Shown here one piece after another: positions 1 through 8,134 of a stretch of DNA of 64,000 nucleotides. This DNA is from an uncultured Alistipes sp. (GTDB taxonomy: Bacteria > Bacteroidota > Bacteroidia > Bacteroidales > Rikenellaceae), in the NCBI GenBank assembly GCA_944326035.1, contig CALVCS010000001.1, positions 1-64,000 of the forward strand. The letters are read 5' to 3'. A program made the position numbers and the translations under genes. Within the stretch, counting starts at the first letter, position 1. Every line of letters starts with the position of its first letter. A model generated the notes under the pieces. It was given only the letters and a program-made list of their open reading frames with translations. It was not told where the DNA came from and did no database searches.

Positions 1-540
1 GCTGTTTTGGTTGCCAATAAAAGGGAAGCACAGACTGAAGAGAGATTGGGTGTTTTTCTTTTTTGGCTGCAAGTATGTTTATCAATAAATGTCTCTTGGA
101 GCAGAGCGAATAACTGCTCACAGTAAAACATGGACTCCTTGTGCAAACAAGTGAAGGGAATGAAACCTAATGAAAATGGAAAAGGCTTGAATTTGCTTTA
201 ATTGATTGTTTTGTTTCTGTCTGTTTCTCAATTAAAGGCGTAAAAATAGTATAGTGTTGATTATACGTAAATTATATATAGGAAATCTCCGTTAATTTCA
301 GATTTTCCAGATTCTGATTAGAGAGTAATTCTCAAAACGCTTATATTTCCCTAAAGATAAAGGAAATATTGGAAACTTTCAGCACAATGGCTCTTTCTTT
401 GCATGAAAAACACTAAGAAACCACGCTAAGTTTTTCCTGTTTTCCTCTATTCGATCTTGTATACTCCTTGCTGAAGATATCGCTCAGGCCCGGACATCCC
501 TTCCGCCGTACCTCTTTCCAAACGGATCTTCCCCGGTTTA
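1..540. other. AT-rich gene-free left edge
   Basis: No convincing gene is visible. The stretch is much richer in A and T than the coding DNA that follows. A frame open from base 1 to about 124 on the + strand could be the tail of a gene cut by the window, but its translation (ending CLSINVSWSRANNCSQ) is not recognisable. An 8-bp inverted repeat (ATATTTCC at 343-350, GGAAATAT at 362-369) is the only structure I see. Confidence 0.5.
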
Positions 541-554
541 TCGTATGGCAAAAA

Positions 555-581
555 AAAGCCTGCCTTCAGCAGGCAGGCTTT
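555..581 (-). terminator. Terminator of the arg-leuB operon
   Basis: A 10-bp GC-rich stem (555-564 with 572-581) has a 7-nt loop. On the minus strand it is followed by a run of T (the A run at 550-557 on the + strand). It lies 20 nt past the leuB stop, as expected for the end of the operon. Confidence 0.85.
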
Positions 582-601
582 GCTATGTTCATGTAAACCG
601 A

Positions 602-1669
602 TTAGGCGCGGAGGGTGGCAGCCACAAAATCCCCCACTTCGGTCGTCGAATAGACTTTGGCCCCTTTCGATGCGAGATCTTCGGTCACGATTCCCTGTTC
701 GATCGCCCGATTCACCCCGGCCCGAACCGCTTTGCCTTCCGCTTGCAGACCGACATGCTCCAACAACATGGCGGCCGACAGAATGGTCGCCATCGGATTG
801 GCGATATTTTTCCCGGCGGCCTGCGGATAACTGCCATGAATCGGCTCAAACAAGGCGACCTTCGCCCCCACCGATGCCGACGGTAACATTCCCAACGAAC
901 CACTGATCACACTGGCTTCATCCGTCAGAATATCCCCGAACAGATTTTCGGTCACGATCACGTCGAAGGCTGTCGGTCGCTGAATGATCTGCATCGCCGC
1001 ATTGTCCACAAACATAAATTCGAGCTTCACATCGGGATAGGACGGGCCCATCTCCTGCGCGATCTGCCGCCACAGACGCGAAGTCGCGATCACATTGGCC
1101 TTATCGACCACCGTCAGGTGTTTACGACGTCCCTGCGCCAGCGAAAAGGCCAACCGTAAAATCCGCTCTACCTCTTCGCGGGTATAGACGCACGTATCGT
1201 AAGCCGTATTTCCATCTTCACTGCGTCCTTGCGGCCGCCCGAAATACAACCCGCCCGTCAACTCGCGCACACACAGAAAATCGGCTCCACGCACGATCTC
1301 GGTTTTCAGCGGCGAGCGTTCGGCCAAGGCATCGAACACGGCCAACGGCCGCAAATTGGCATACAAACCCAGCGATTTGCGCATCCGCAGCAATCCCTGT
1401 TCGGGACGCACTTTTGCTTCCGGATTATTGTCGTATTTCGGATCCCCGATGGCTCCGAAAAGCACCACATCCGAGGTCTCGCACACCTGGTGCGTTTCCG
1501 CCGGATAGGGATCGCCTACCGCATCGATCGCGGCAGCACCCACCAAAGCCTTGCGATAAACAAACGTGTGACCGTAGCGAGCCGCCACGGCGTCGAGTAC
1601 CTTGACGGCCTCCCCGACAATTTCAGGACCGATGCCATCTCCGGGCAACAGGGCGATTTTCAGTTCCAT
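602..1669 (-). CDS. leuB: 3-isopropylmalate dehydrogenase
   Basis: Cytosolic enzyme of leucine synthesis. It oxidises and decarboxylates (2R,3S)-3-isopropylmalate to 2-oxoisocaproate with NAD. The protein (355 residues from the chosen start) opens with the typical LPGDGIGPEIV and later has FEPIHGS and a metal-binding stretch ENLFGDILTDEAS. I chose the ATG at 1669 because family members begin a few residues before the LPGDGIGP motif; the frame stays open to 1720 but adds an unrelated 17 residues. It is the last gene of the arginine operon, 54 nt after argB. That position is unusual because leuB normally sits with leuA, leuC and leuD, none of which is in the window. The ilv genes of the same pathway are about 55 kb away. 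Confidence 0.95.
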   Translation of the reverse strand: MELKIALLPGDGIGPEIVGEAVKVLDAVAARYGHTFVYRKALVGAAAIDAVGDPYPAETHQVCETSDVVLFGAIGDPKYDNNPEAKVRPEQGLLRMRKSLGLYANLRPLAVFDALAERSPLKTEIVRGADFLCVRELTGGLYFGRPQGRSEDGNTAYDTCVYTREEVERILRLAFSLAQGRRKHLTVVDKANVIATSRLWRQIAQEMGPSYPDVKLEFMFVDNAAMQIIQRPTAFDVIVTENLFGDILTDEASVISGSLGMLPSASVGAKVALFEPIHGSYPQAAGKNIANPMATILSAAMLLEHVGLQAEGKAVRAGVNRAIEQGIVTEDLASKGAKVYSTTEVGDFVAATLRA

Positions 1670-1723
1670 GGTATCTTTCTTTATCAAGTTAACAATCTTC
1701 GTATCCGTAGCCGTTCGCACGCA

Positions 1724-2521
1724 TTACTGCACATCCGATCGCAATACGGTGCCCCCGTATCCGGGTGCAGTCAGCGCATCCGATCCGCAAATCACCACGC
1801 TGCGTACACCGCTTTCGATCGCCTGAAAGGCATTCTCCAGTTTGGGCAACATCCCGTCCGCCACTATTCCCTCGGCTTTCAGACGGACAAATTCCGCAGG
1901 GGTAATTTGAGGAATCACGCTCTGTTCATCCTCCACGTTGCGCAATACGCCCCGTTTTTCGAAACAGTAGACCAGCTCGACCTCATAAGCTGCCGCCATA
2001 CCGACCGCCACGGTTCGAGCTACGGTATCGGCATTGGTGTTCAGTAAGGAACCGTCGGTCTGATCGAGCGTAATGGGCGCGACAACCAGTGTCATCCCCG
2101 CATCGATAAGCCCTCGGGCCGTCTCCAACCCGAAGCCTTCGGGGAGCGGATCCCCCACAAAACCATAGTCCACCGGCACCGGATTGCGTCGTTTCGAGCG
2201 GATCAGTCCACCGTCCGCCCCGCACAATCCGAGGGCGTTGCATCCCAGGGCCTGCAACTTACTAACAATCGTTTTGTTGACAAGTCCGGCATACACCATC
2301 GTAACCACCTGCAGGGTCTGCGCATCGGTCACTCGTCGACCTTCGATCATACGAGTCTCGATACCAAGCGCTTTCGAGATATGTGTCGCGATTTTTCCTC
2401 CGCCGTGCACCAAGATCTTCGGACCCGGCAAAGCGGCAAAATCCCGCAAGAAAGTCGCTAACTTCTCCGGATTATCGACAACGTTGCCTCCGATCTTAAC
2501 AACTTTCAACATATTGTTCAC
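1724..2521 (-). CDS. argB: Acetylglutamate (or succinylglutamate) kinase
   Basis: Second step of arginine synthesis: ATP-dependent phosphorylation of the side-chain carboxylate of N-acylglutamate. Amino acid kinase fold: the N-terminal VKIGGNVVDN holds the phosphate-binding lysine and glycines, and VHGGGK near residue 40 is the acyl-glutamate loop. At 265 residues it is of normal length. The start lies one base past the argD stop, so the two genes are probably translationally coupled; Met4 (2512) is an alternative start. In Bacteroides the pathway is known to use succinylated intermediates, so the acyl group cannot be told from this sequence. Confidence 0.93.
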   Translation of the reverse strand: MNNMLKVVKIGGNVVDNPEKLATFLRDFAALPGPKILVHGGGKIATHISKALGIETRMIEGRRVTDAQTLQVVTMVYAGLVNKTIVSKLQALGCNALGLCGADGGLIRSKRRNPVPVDYGFVGDPLPEGFGLETARGLIDAGMTLVVAPITLDQTDGSLLNTNADTVARTVAVGMAAAYEVELVYCFEKRGVLRNVEDEQSVIPQITPAEFVRLKAEGIVADGMLPKLENAFQAIESGVRSVVICGSDALTAPGYGGTVLRSDVQ

Positions 2522-2522
2522 A

Positions 2523-3659
2523 TTAAGCTGTTAATACTTTATGCAACGAGGTCAGGAAACGATCGGCATGTTCCGTCGTAATATTCAAAGCCGGCAAAAT
2601 CCGGAAGGTATTCTTATCGCCCGACGAAGCGATCATGATGTGTTCTTCGTAGACCATCCGTTTACGCAGCGCCGCCGTATCTTCCGGCATCTCGATCCCG
2701 ATCATCAAACCACGACCCCGAACCTCTTTGATTCGAGGCATCTTGCGCAGTTCCGTCATCAGGTAGTCGCCCATACGAGCCGCGTTTTCGATCAGATTTT
2801 CGTCCCGAATCACGTCGGCCACCGCAATGGCCCCTACACAAGCCAGGTAGTTGCCACCGAAGGTCGTGCCCAACATACCATAGTGAGGCGCAATTTTCGG
2901 CGAAATGGCGATCGCTCCGATCGGGAAGCCGTTCGCCAACCCTTTGGCCATCGTATAGATATCGGCCGATACGCCGGCCCAATCATGCGAATAGTATTTC
3001 CCCGTACGACCGCAACCACACTGTACCCCGTCGGCAATATAAACCGCATTGTACTGGTCGCACAACGAACGGATCTTGCGCAGGAACGATTCACTGGCCG
3101 GCCGGATACCGCCAACCCCCTGAATCCCTTCCAAAATAACCGACGAGATTTCATCGGGATGCTGAGCAAAAGCCTCTTCCAAAGCGGCTTCATCGTTCAG
3201 GGGCACAAAAATCACGTTATCGGTCTGATTGACCGGGGCCGAGAGTTTGGGGTTGTCCGTCACGGCTACTGCCAACGAGGTCCGTCCGTGAAAGGCCCCT
3301 TTCATGGCGATCACTTTTTTCTTGCCGTTATAGAACGAGGCCAGTTTCATGGCATTTTCGTTGGCTTCGGCCCCCGAATTGCACATGAACAACTGATAGT
3401 CGGTTTTGCCCGACAACAGGCCCAGTTTTTCGGCCAGTTGTTGCTGTTGTTTGATCACCACCGAATTGGAGTAAAAACCAATATGATGCAACTGATCGGT
3501 CAAGGCCTGCACATAACGGGGATGACAGTGACCGATGGAAATAACGGCATGACCGCCGTACATATCCAAGTATTGATTTCCTTTGCTGTCCCAAATATAA
3601 GAACCTTCGGCCCGTACGAAATCGATATCGTACACCGAATATACATCGAACATTTTCAT
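2523..3659 (-). CDS. argD: Acetylornithine aminotransferase family protein
   Basis: PLP-dependent class III aminotransferase that converts N-acylglutamate semialdehyde to N-acylornithine. Of 378 residues, NSGAEANENAMK (about 94-105) binds the cofactor phosphate, D210 should contact the pyridine nitrogen, and K239 in TMAKGLANGFP is the Schiff-base lysine. An oddity: the usual DE(V/I)Q signature reads DGVQCGCGRTG here, so the conserved glutamate after the aspartate is glycine (codon GGG). It sits between argC and argB in the operon. Met3 (3653) is an alternative start. The 93-nt gap to argC holds a 16-bp palindrome. Confidence 0.93.
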   Translation of the reverse strand: MKMFDVYSVYDIDFVRAEGSYIWDSKGNQYLDMYGGHAVISIGHCHPRYVQALTDQLHHIGFYSNSVVIKQQQQLAEKLGLLSGKTDYQLFMCNSGAEANENAMKLASFYNGKKKVIAMKGAFHGRTSLAVAVTDNPKLSAPVNQTDNVIFVPLNDEAALEEAFAQHPDEISSVILEGIQGVGGIRPASESFLRKIRSLCDQYNAVYIADGVQCGCGRTGKYYSHDWAGVSADIYTMAKGLANGFPIGAIAISPKIAPHYGMLGTTFGGNYLACVGAIAVADVIRDENLIENAARMGDYLMTELRKMPRIKEVRGRGLMIGIEMPEDTAALRKRMVYEEHIMIASSGDKNTFRILPALNITTEHADRFLTSLHKVLTA

Positions 3660-3723
3660 GATTTGCGTAATTTTAATGGGTTAGAAAAAATAGGAGTGCC
3701 CTTTCGTGCCCCTCCGAAAACCC

Positions 3724-3739
3724 ACCGGGAATTCCCGGT
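3724..3739. other. Intercistronic palindrome between argC and argD
   Basis: A perfect 16-bp palindrome (ACCGGGAATTCCCGGT) lies in the 93-nt gap between argC and argD. In RNA it can form a 6-bp stem with an AATT loop. No T run follows on the minus strand, so it is more likely a processing or stability hairpin than a terminator. That role is inference. Confidence 0.5.
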
Positions 3740-3752
3740 AGTCTTTCTGGTG

Positions 3753-4736
3753 TTAAAAAGCGACCGCTTTGAGGTTCAACCCCGCCCGTTCGTCCAGTCC
3801 GAACATCAGGTTCATATTCTGCACGGCCTGTCCCGAAGCCCCTTTCAACAGGTTATCGATCGTGCTCATCACCAACAGCTTGTCACCGTGTTTTTCCAGG
3901 GAGATCAGGCATTTGTTGGTATTGACCACCTGTTTGAGGAAGATCGGTTTATCGCTCACATGGGTAAAGGCCGCATCCTGATAGTAGGACTTATACAAGG
4001 CCGTTGCCTCTTCGATCGAAAGCGGACAGTCGAGGTAGATCGACGCGATAATCCCCCGCGCAAAATCTCCCCGATAAGGAATAAAATTCAAGGTCCCTTC
4101 GAACGAAGGCATCAGCGATCGCAACGTTTCGCCGATTTCACGCAAATGTTGATGTTCAAAAGCCTTGTAGACCGACAGGTTATTGGTTCGCCAACTGAAA
4201 TGGGACGTAGGAGCCAACTTCTGGCCGGCACCGGTGGAACCGGTCGTGGCCGTGATGTGTACCTCGTCGCCCAACAGCCCGTTCGCCGCCAAGGGCAGCA
4301 GGCCCAATTGCAAACAGGTGGCAAAACAACCGGGATTGGCAATATTGTGTGCCGTACGGATCTGCTCGCGGTTCTTCTCAGGCAGTCCGTACACAAATCG
4401 TCGTCGGCCCAGGGTTGACCCCGCCTCCAGACGAAAATCCTGACTCAGGTCGATGATCCGCACCGTCTCGGGAATCGGATGCGATTCCAAAAACTTGCGG
4501 GCATCGCCATGGCCTACACACAAAAACAGCACGTCGACATCGGTGCGCAGTTCATCCGTAAAACGCATCGGCGTATCCCCCAACAGGTCGGCATGTACAT
4601 CGCTCAACAGATTGCCGGCATTAGAGTTGCTGTGCACGAACACCAGTTCGACATTGGGATGATTCACAAGAATACGGATGGCCTCGCCACCCGTATAACC
4701 TGCACCTCCGATAATACCTACTTTGACTTTATCCAT
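3753..4736 (-). CDS. argC: N-acetyl-gamma-glutamyl-phosphate reductase
   Basis: NADPH-dependent reduction of N-acylglutamyl phosphate to the semialdehyde, third step of arginine synthesis. The Rossmann motif GIIGGAGYTGGE occupies residues 7-18, and C137 in NPGCFAT is the catalytic cysteine that forms the thioacyl intermediate. GFxVD-type dimer contacts are not obvious, but the length (327 residues) fits the family. Second or third gene of the operon: argG lies upstream across a 121-nt gap with a hairpin, and argD follows downstream. Confidence 0.95.
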   Translation of the reverse strand: MDKVKVGIIGGAGYTGGEAIRILVNHPNVELVFVHSNSNAGNLLSDVHADLLGDTPMRFTDELRTDVDVLFLCVGHGDARKFLESHPIPETVRIIDLSQDFRLEAGSTLGRRRFVYGLPEKNREQIRTAHNIANPGCFATCLQLGLLPLAANGLLGDEVHITATTGSTGAGQKLAPTSHFSWRTNNLSVYKAFEHQHLREIGETLRSLMPSFEGTLNFIPYRGDFARGIIASIYLDCPLSIEEATALYKSYYQDAAFTHVSDKPIFLKQVVNTNKCLISLEKHGDKLLVMSTIDNLLKGASGQAVQNMNLMFGLDERAGLNLKAVAF

Positions 4737-4828
4737 CCGTATGTAATCAGATCCGGAAAAAAGAACCGACCGGTGTAGAAATTTCTTTCTAACGCTGTCG
4801 TTCTCTTTCCTATTATATAAAAGGTAGA

Positions 4829-4851
4829 GACTCTCCCCTGCGGAGAGAGTC
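4829..4851 (-). other. Hairpin between argG and argC
   Basis: GACTCTC (4829-4835) pairs with GAGAGTC (4845-4851) in the 121-nt argG-argC gap. On the minus strand it is followed by a TACCTTTTATATAA stretch, so it could act as a weak internal terminator or as an mRNA stability element that sets the argG to argC ratio. The function is inference. Confidence 0.45.
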
Positions 4852-4857
4852 CCCGGA

Positions 4858-6051
4858 TTATTTCATGCCTTTGTTGACCTTGTACCAGATCCGATTCTGG
4901 TTGCCGAAGATCTTACCGAACCCTTTGACGTCATCGCTGGTCCAGTCGCTCATGGTTTCGCCATAAGCCCCGAACGCGTTGCTCATCAAATCATGCGGGC
5001 TGCTGATCCCCACCACCACAAAACGATAGGGATAGAGATCGACATATACATCGCCGCTCACCGTCCGTTGACTGCTTTCGAGCATGGCTTCGATATCGCG
5101 CATCACCGGATCGTAATACTGCCCTTCATGCAGGTAGTTGCCGTAGAAAGCCGAGATCTGGTCTTTCCAGAAGAGCTGCCATTTGGTAAGGGTATGTTTT
5201 TCCAACATGTGGTGAGCCTTGATGATCACCATCGGAGCGGCCGCTTCGAAACCGACACGCCCTTTGATCCCGATGATCGTATCCCCTACGTGCATATCGC
5301 GCCCGATGGCATACGGAGCCGCAATGGCATGCAGAGCCTGAATGGCTTCGATCCGGTTGTCATAGTGTTTGCCTTCCAGCCCCACGAATTCCCCTTTTTC
5401 GAAGGTCAGGGTAATCCGACGCGGTTTGGTCTCCTTCAGCTGCGAAGGATAGGCTTCTTCGGGCAGGGTTTCGGACGACGTCAGGGTTTCTTTACCCCCG
5501 ACCGAAGTACCCCAAATACCCTGATTGATCGAATATTCGGCCTTCTTGAAGTCGAAATCGACCCCATGAGCACGCAAATAAGCGATCTCTTCTTCCCGGC
5601 TGAGGCGTTTTTCACGGATCAGGGCGATCACTTCGATTTCCGGAGCGATGATGTTGAAGACCATGTCGAAACGAACCTGGTCATTCCCGGCGCCCGTACT
5701 TCCGTGGCAGAGATAATCGGCCCCGATGCTTTTGGCATATTCTGCGATGGCCGTTGCCTGCGAAATACGTTCCGAGCTCACCGAAATGGGATACGTCGCA
5801 TTCTTGAGCACATTCCCGAAGATCATGTACTTGATCGCCGTCTGGTAATATTGCTGGGTCACATCCAGGGCCACAAAGCTCTTTACGCCCAGTGCATAAG
5901 CCCGTTTTTCGATCTTATCCAACTCTTCTTTCGTGAAGCCACCCGTGTTGGCCAAAGCGGCATACACTTCCAGTCCCATTTCCTGGGCCAGGTATATGGC
6001 ACAATAAGAGGTATCGAGTCCCCCGCTGAATGCCAATACTACTTTTTTCAT
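4858..6051 (-). CDS. argG: Argininosuccinate synthase
   Basis: Joins citrulline and aspartate at the cost of ATP to AMP and PPi, next-to-last step of arginine synthesis. The N-terminal PP-loop AFSGGLDTSY (residues 7-16) binds ATP, and STGAGNDQVRF near residue 120 is the citrulline/aspartate-binding region. The length (397 residues) is normal. The argininosuccinate lyase partner argH is not in the window. It follows the GNAT gene by 86 nt and is the first catabolically unambiguous arg gene of the operon. Confidence 0.96.
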   Translation of the reverse strand: MKKVVLAFSGGLDTSYCAIYLAQEMGLEVYAALANTGGFTKEELDKIEKRAYALGVKSFVALDVTQQYYQTAIKYMIFGNVLKNATYPISVSSERISQATAIAEYAKSIGADYLCHGSTGAGNDQVRFDMVFNIIAPEIEVIALIREKRLSREEEIAYLRAHGVDFDFKKAEYSINQGIWGTSVGGKETLTSSETLPEEAYPSQLKETKPRRITLTFEKGEFVGLEGKHYDNRIEAIQALHAIAAPYAIGRDMHVGDTIIGIKGRVGFEAAAPMVIIKAHHMLEKHTLTKWQLFWKDQISAFYGNYLHEGQYYDPVMRDIEAMLESSQRTVSGDVYVDLYPYRFVVVGISSPHDLMSNAFGAYGETMSDWTSDDVKGFGKIFGNQNRIWYKVNKGMK

Positions 6052-6137
6052 CGTATTCTTTTTTTGTTTTTATGATTCCGATTAAACCCCTCCCTCTCAG
6101 GGAGACATCGCCCGGGAAACGCCTGTTCAAAAAGCGA

Positions 6138-6719
6138 TTAGATATCCTTATTATCGGGCTTGGGTACTTTCACCTGATCATGTGCCGGGTCGAACAACAT
6201 GGCCGTGCAGAGGCAATTCTTCCGATTTTTGCTCTGCAGAATCGGGTAGTTGACGCAGCTAGCGCAACCGTCCCAGAACTGATCGTCATCGGTCAGTTCC
6301 GAATAGGTAACCGGGTGATAGCCCAATTCGTTATTGATCTTCATCACGGCCAGACCGGTAGTCAGTCCGAAGAGTTTCGCACCTTTGAACTTCTTGAGCG
6401 ACAAGAAGAAGGTCAGGGTCTTGATCGCCTTGGCGAGGCCCAACTTACGGAACTTGGGATTGATGATCAAACCCGAGTTGGCTACATAGTCGCCATGGCC
6501 CCAGCATTCGATGTAGCTGAAACCGGCCCAGGTTCCGTCTTTGTGCAGCGCGATCACGGCTTTGCCGTCCCGCATTTTACCGGCAACATATTCCGGGGTA
6601 CGTTTGGCGATACCCGTCCCGCGGGCTTTCGCCGATTCCGCCATTTCATCACAAATAGCCTTGGCAAAGGGGACATGCTCCTCGGTGGCCACCATGACGT
6701 TGAAATCTTCGATACTCAT
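6138..6719 (-). CDS. GNAT acyltransferase, probable glutamate N-acyltransferase of the arginine pathway
   Basis: GNAT-fold protein of 193 residues. The acyl-CoA loop is visible as NPKFRKLGLAKAIK, and the C-terminal third has a cysteine cluster (FWDGCASCVNYP, KNCLCTAML). Being the first gene of an operon with argG, C, D and B suggests that it supplies the first committed step, acylation of glutamate by acetyl-CoA or succinyl-CoA. No argA- or argJ-type gene is in the window. In Bacteroides a GNAT gene beside argG has been linked to arginine synthesis, as I recall. The fold is clear; substrate and acyl donor are inferred from context. Confidence 0.75.
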   Translation of the reverse strand: MSIEDFNVMVATEEHVPFAKAICDEMAESAKARGTGIAKRTPEYVAGKMRDGKAVIALHKDGTWAGFSYIECWGHGDYVANSGLIINPKFRKLGLAKAIKTLTFFLSLKKFKGAKLFGLTTGLAVMKINNELGYHPVTYSELTDDDQFWDGCASCVNYPILQSKNRKNCLCTAMLFDPAHDQVKVPKPDNKDI

Positions 6720-6796
6720 TTTTTTAACACGCTGAATTTAAATGCGTAATACTTATTATTAAGCCCCACCTTGAGGTTTGTATTCATTTCGACTTG

Positions 6797-6804
6797 CAAA
6801 ATTA
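6797..6804 (-). promoter_or_regulatory. -7 element of the arg operon promoter
   Basis: TAATTTTG on the minus strand matches the Bacteroidota -7 consensus TAnnTTTG, leaving a leader of about 70 nt before the GNAT gene. The leader contains GAATAC and AATTCAG halves that faintly resemble ArgR half-sites, but they are spaced too widely for a standard ARG box, so I do not call an operator. Confidence 0.6.
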
Positions 6805-7125
6805 TCAAAAAAAGATAAAGTTTGGGGATAAATCCGCGTTTAAATGCAATAAATCTTCATGCAAAACGTTTTCCCCGGCCAAAGCCCCTCGTTTCGAGCG
6901 CTTTTCCTTTCCGGCCATTTTTCGCTTCCTTCTCTCCTACCCGCTTCGGAAAGGAGGTCGAAAAGACGGTTCGGGAATGAAAATGCGGGAAGAGCGCCTC
7001 AGAAACGCACAGTCCAAAGCTGGTACGGTAATTGATACTCAATTTTTCTAACCGAGCCTATTGAATGCTCTCTTATTTCGAAGCCTATGTCTCTTTTTGT
7101 ATCCATCTTTTATTCGCTGATTATG

Positions 7126-7710
7126 ATGACACACACGCAAGCCCCTCTGCCGTATGCCATGGACGCCCTGGAACCCTATATGAGCCAGGAGACGTTGAAA
7201 TATCACTATGGCAAACACCACAAAACCTATGTCGACAACCTCAACCGGTTAGTTGTCGGTACCCCCTTTGAAAACAGCTCGCTGGAAGAGATTGTCGCCC
7301 AGGCCGACGGCCCGTTGTTCAACAATGCCGCCCAAGCCTGGAATCATGATCTGTTCTTCCTGACGCTCTCTCCTCACGCCAAAACCGCCCCCGAAGGAGC
7401 GCTCAAAAAAGCCATTGAACGCGATTTTGGTTCGGTGGAAGCGTTCAAAGAGCAATTTGACAAAGCGGCGGTCGGACTCTTCGGGTCGGGATGGGTCTGG
7501 TTGGCCGAAACCCCGGAAGGCACTCTCCAGATTCTCGCCGAATCCAACGCCGGAAATCCGCTGCGCAAAGGGCTCAAAACCCTGATGGGCGTCGACGTAT
7601 GGGAGCACTCCTACTACATCGACACCCGTAACAGCCGCCCCGAATACCTGAAAAACTTCTGGAAATTACTGGACTGGAGCGTGGTGGAACAGCGCTTCGA
7701 GGCCCAATAA
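7126..7710 (+). CDS. sodB: Superoxide dismutase, Fe/Mn family
   Basis: Dismutates superoxide to oxygen and peroxide in the cytosol, protecting an anaerobe during oxygen exposure. The metal ligands are visible: the first His in HYGKHHKTYVDNLN, the second in AQAWNHDLFF, then Asp and His in VDVWEHSYY. The AQAWNH context resembles Fe-type or cambialistic enzymes of Bacteroidetes; the metal cannot be fixed from sequence. I chose the ATG at 7126, giving MTHTQAPLPYAMDAL, because relatives begin this way. The frame is open from 7087 and would add 13 hydrophobic residues. Single-gene unit, with a strong terminator 30 nt past the stop. Confidence 0.95.
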   Translation: MTHTQAPLPYAMDALEPYMSQETLKYHYGKHHKTYVDNLNRLVVGTPFENSSLEEIVAQADGPLFNNAAQAWNHDLFFLTLSPHAKTAPEGALKKAIERDFGSVEAFKEQFDKAAVGLFGSGWVWLAETPEGTLQILAESNAGNPLRKGLKTLMGVDVWEHSYYIDTRNSRPEYLKNFWKLLDWSVVEQRFEAQ

Positions 7711-7740
7711 ACGTTTTTCACACACTCTCCTCAGACAGCC

Positions 7741-7774
7741 AGCAGGGGGCGCCGATTGATCGGCGCCCCCTGCT
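7741..7774 (+). terminator. Terminator of sodB
   Basis: A perfect 14-bp GC-rich stem (7741-7754 with 7761-7774), extended by one A-T pair, has a TTGA loop and is followed by ATTTTA. It lies about 30 nt after the sodB stop. Confidence 0.85.
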
Positions 7775-8134
7775 ATTTTACGGATCCACGGTATGACCCC
7801 CTACCTGCGATGTTGCCCGCCACAACCCGGGTTACGACCCTCCGCCGGTTGGTTTGAGGTCCTCCTGTTTCTCTTCTCAAACCCGCTGCTTCCAACGCAT
7901 CGAAACTTCTGGCGATGACGGATCTCTCTCCGCGTATATATCTGCGATACCCCTCGGTTTCTCGTTCGCGTAGGCCCATGATGTTCACCCCGTTTTGACT
8001 ACCTTTTGTTTTCTCTCGCCCGCTTCTTTTCGAGCTGCTTTCAGCCATCTACCAGCTTCGATATTGGGGTGCGCGCCTACGGCTCCGAACCCCTTAGTAC
8101 ACGGTTCGCTAACGAGGGAATGTTCATCCTCATG
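7775..8134. other. Gene-free stretch between sodB and the CDF exporter
   Basis: I see no credible gene here. A 91-codon minus-strand frame (7773-8048) is rich in Arg, Gly and Ser with no recognisable motif or promoter, and looks like chance. No terminator for the CDF gene that ends at 8135 is evident. Confidence 0.5.

Noticed and set aside
2541-4418. 625-codon + strand open frame over argD and argC
   Set aside because: It is antisense to two genes with clear motifs and intact catalytic residues; long shadow frames are expected in GC-biased coding DNA. The product, rich in Arg, His and Gln, matches nothing.
6720-6796. ArgR operator in the arg leader
   Set aside because: Half-site-like GAATAC and AATTCAG are present but not at ARG-box spacing, so no operator is called.
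7773-8048. 91-codon minus-strand frame after sodB
   Set aside because: It overlaps the sodB terminator, has no motif and no promoter element, and is low-complexity Arg/Gly.
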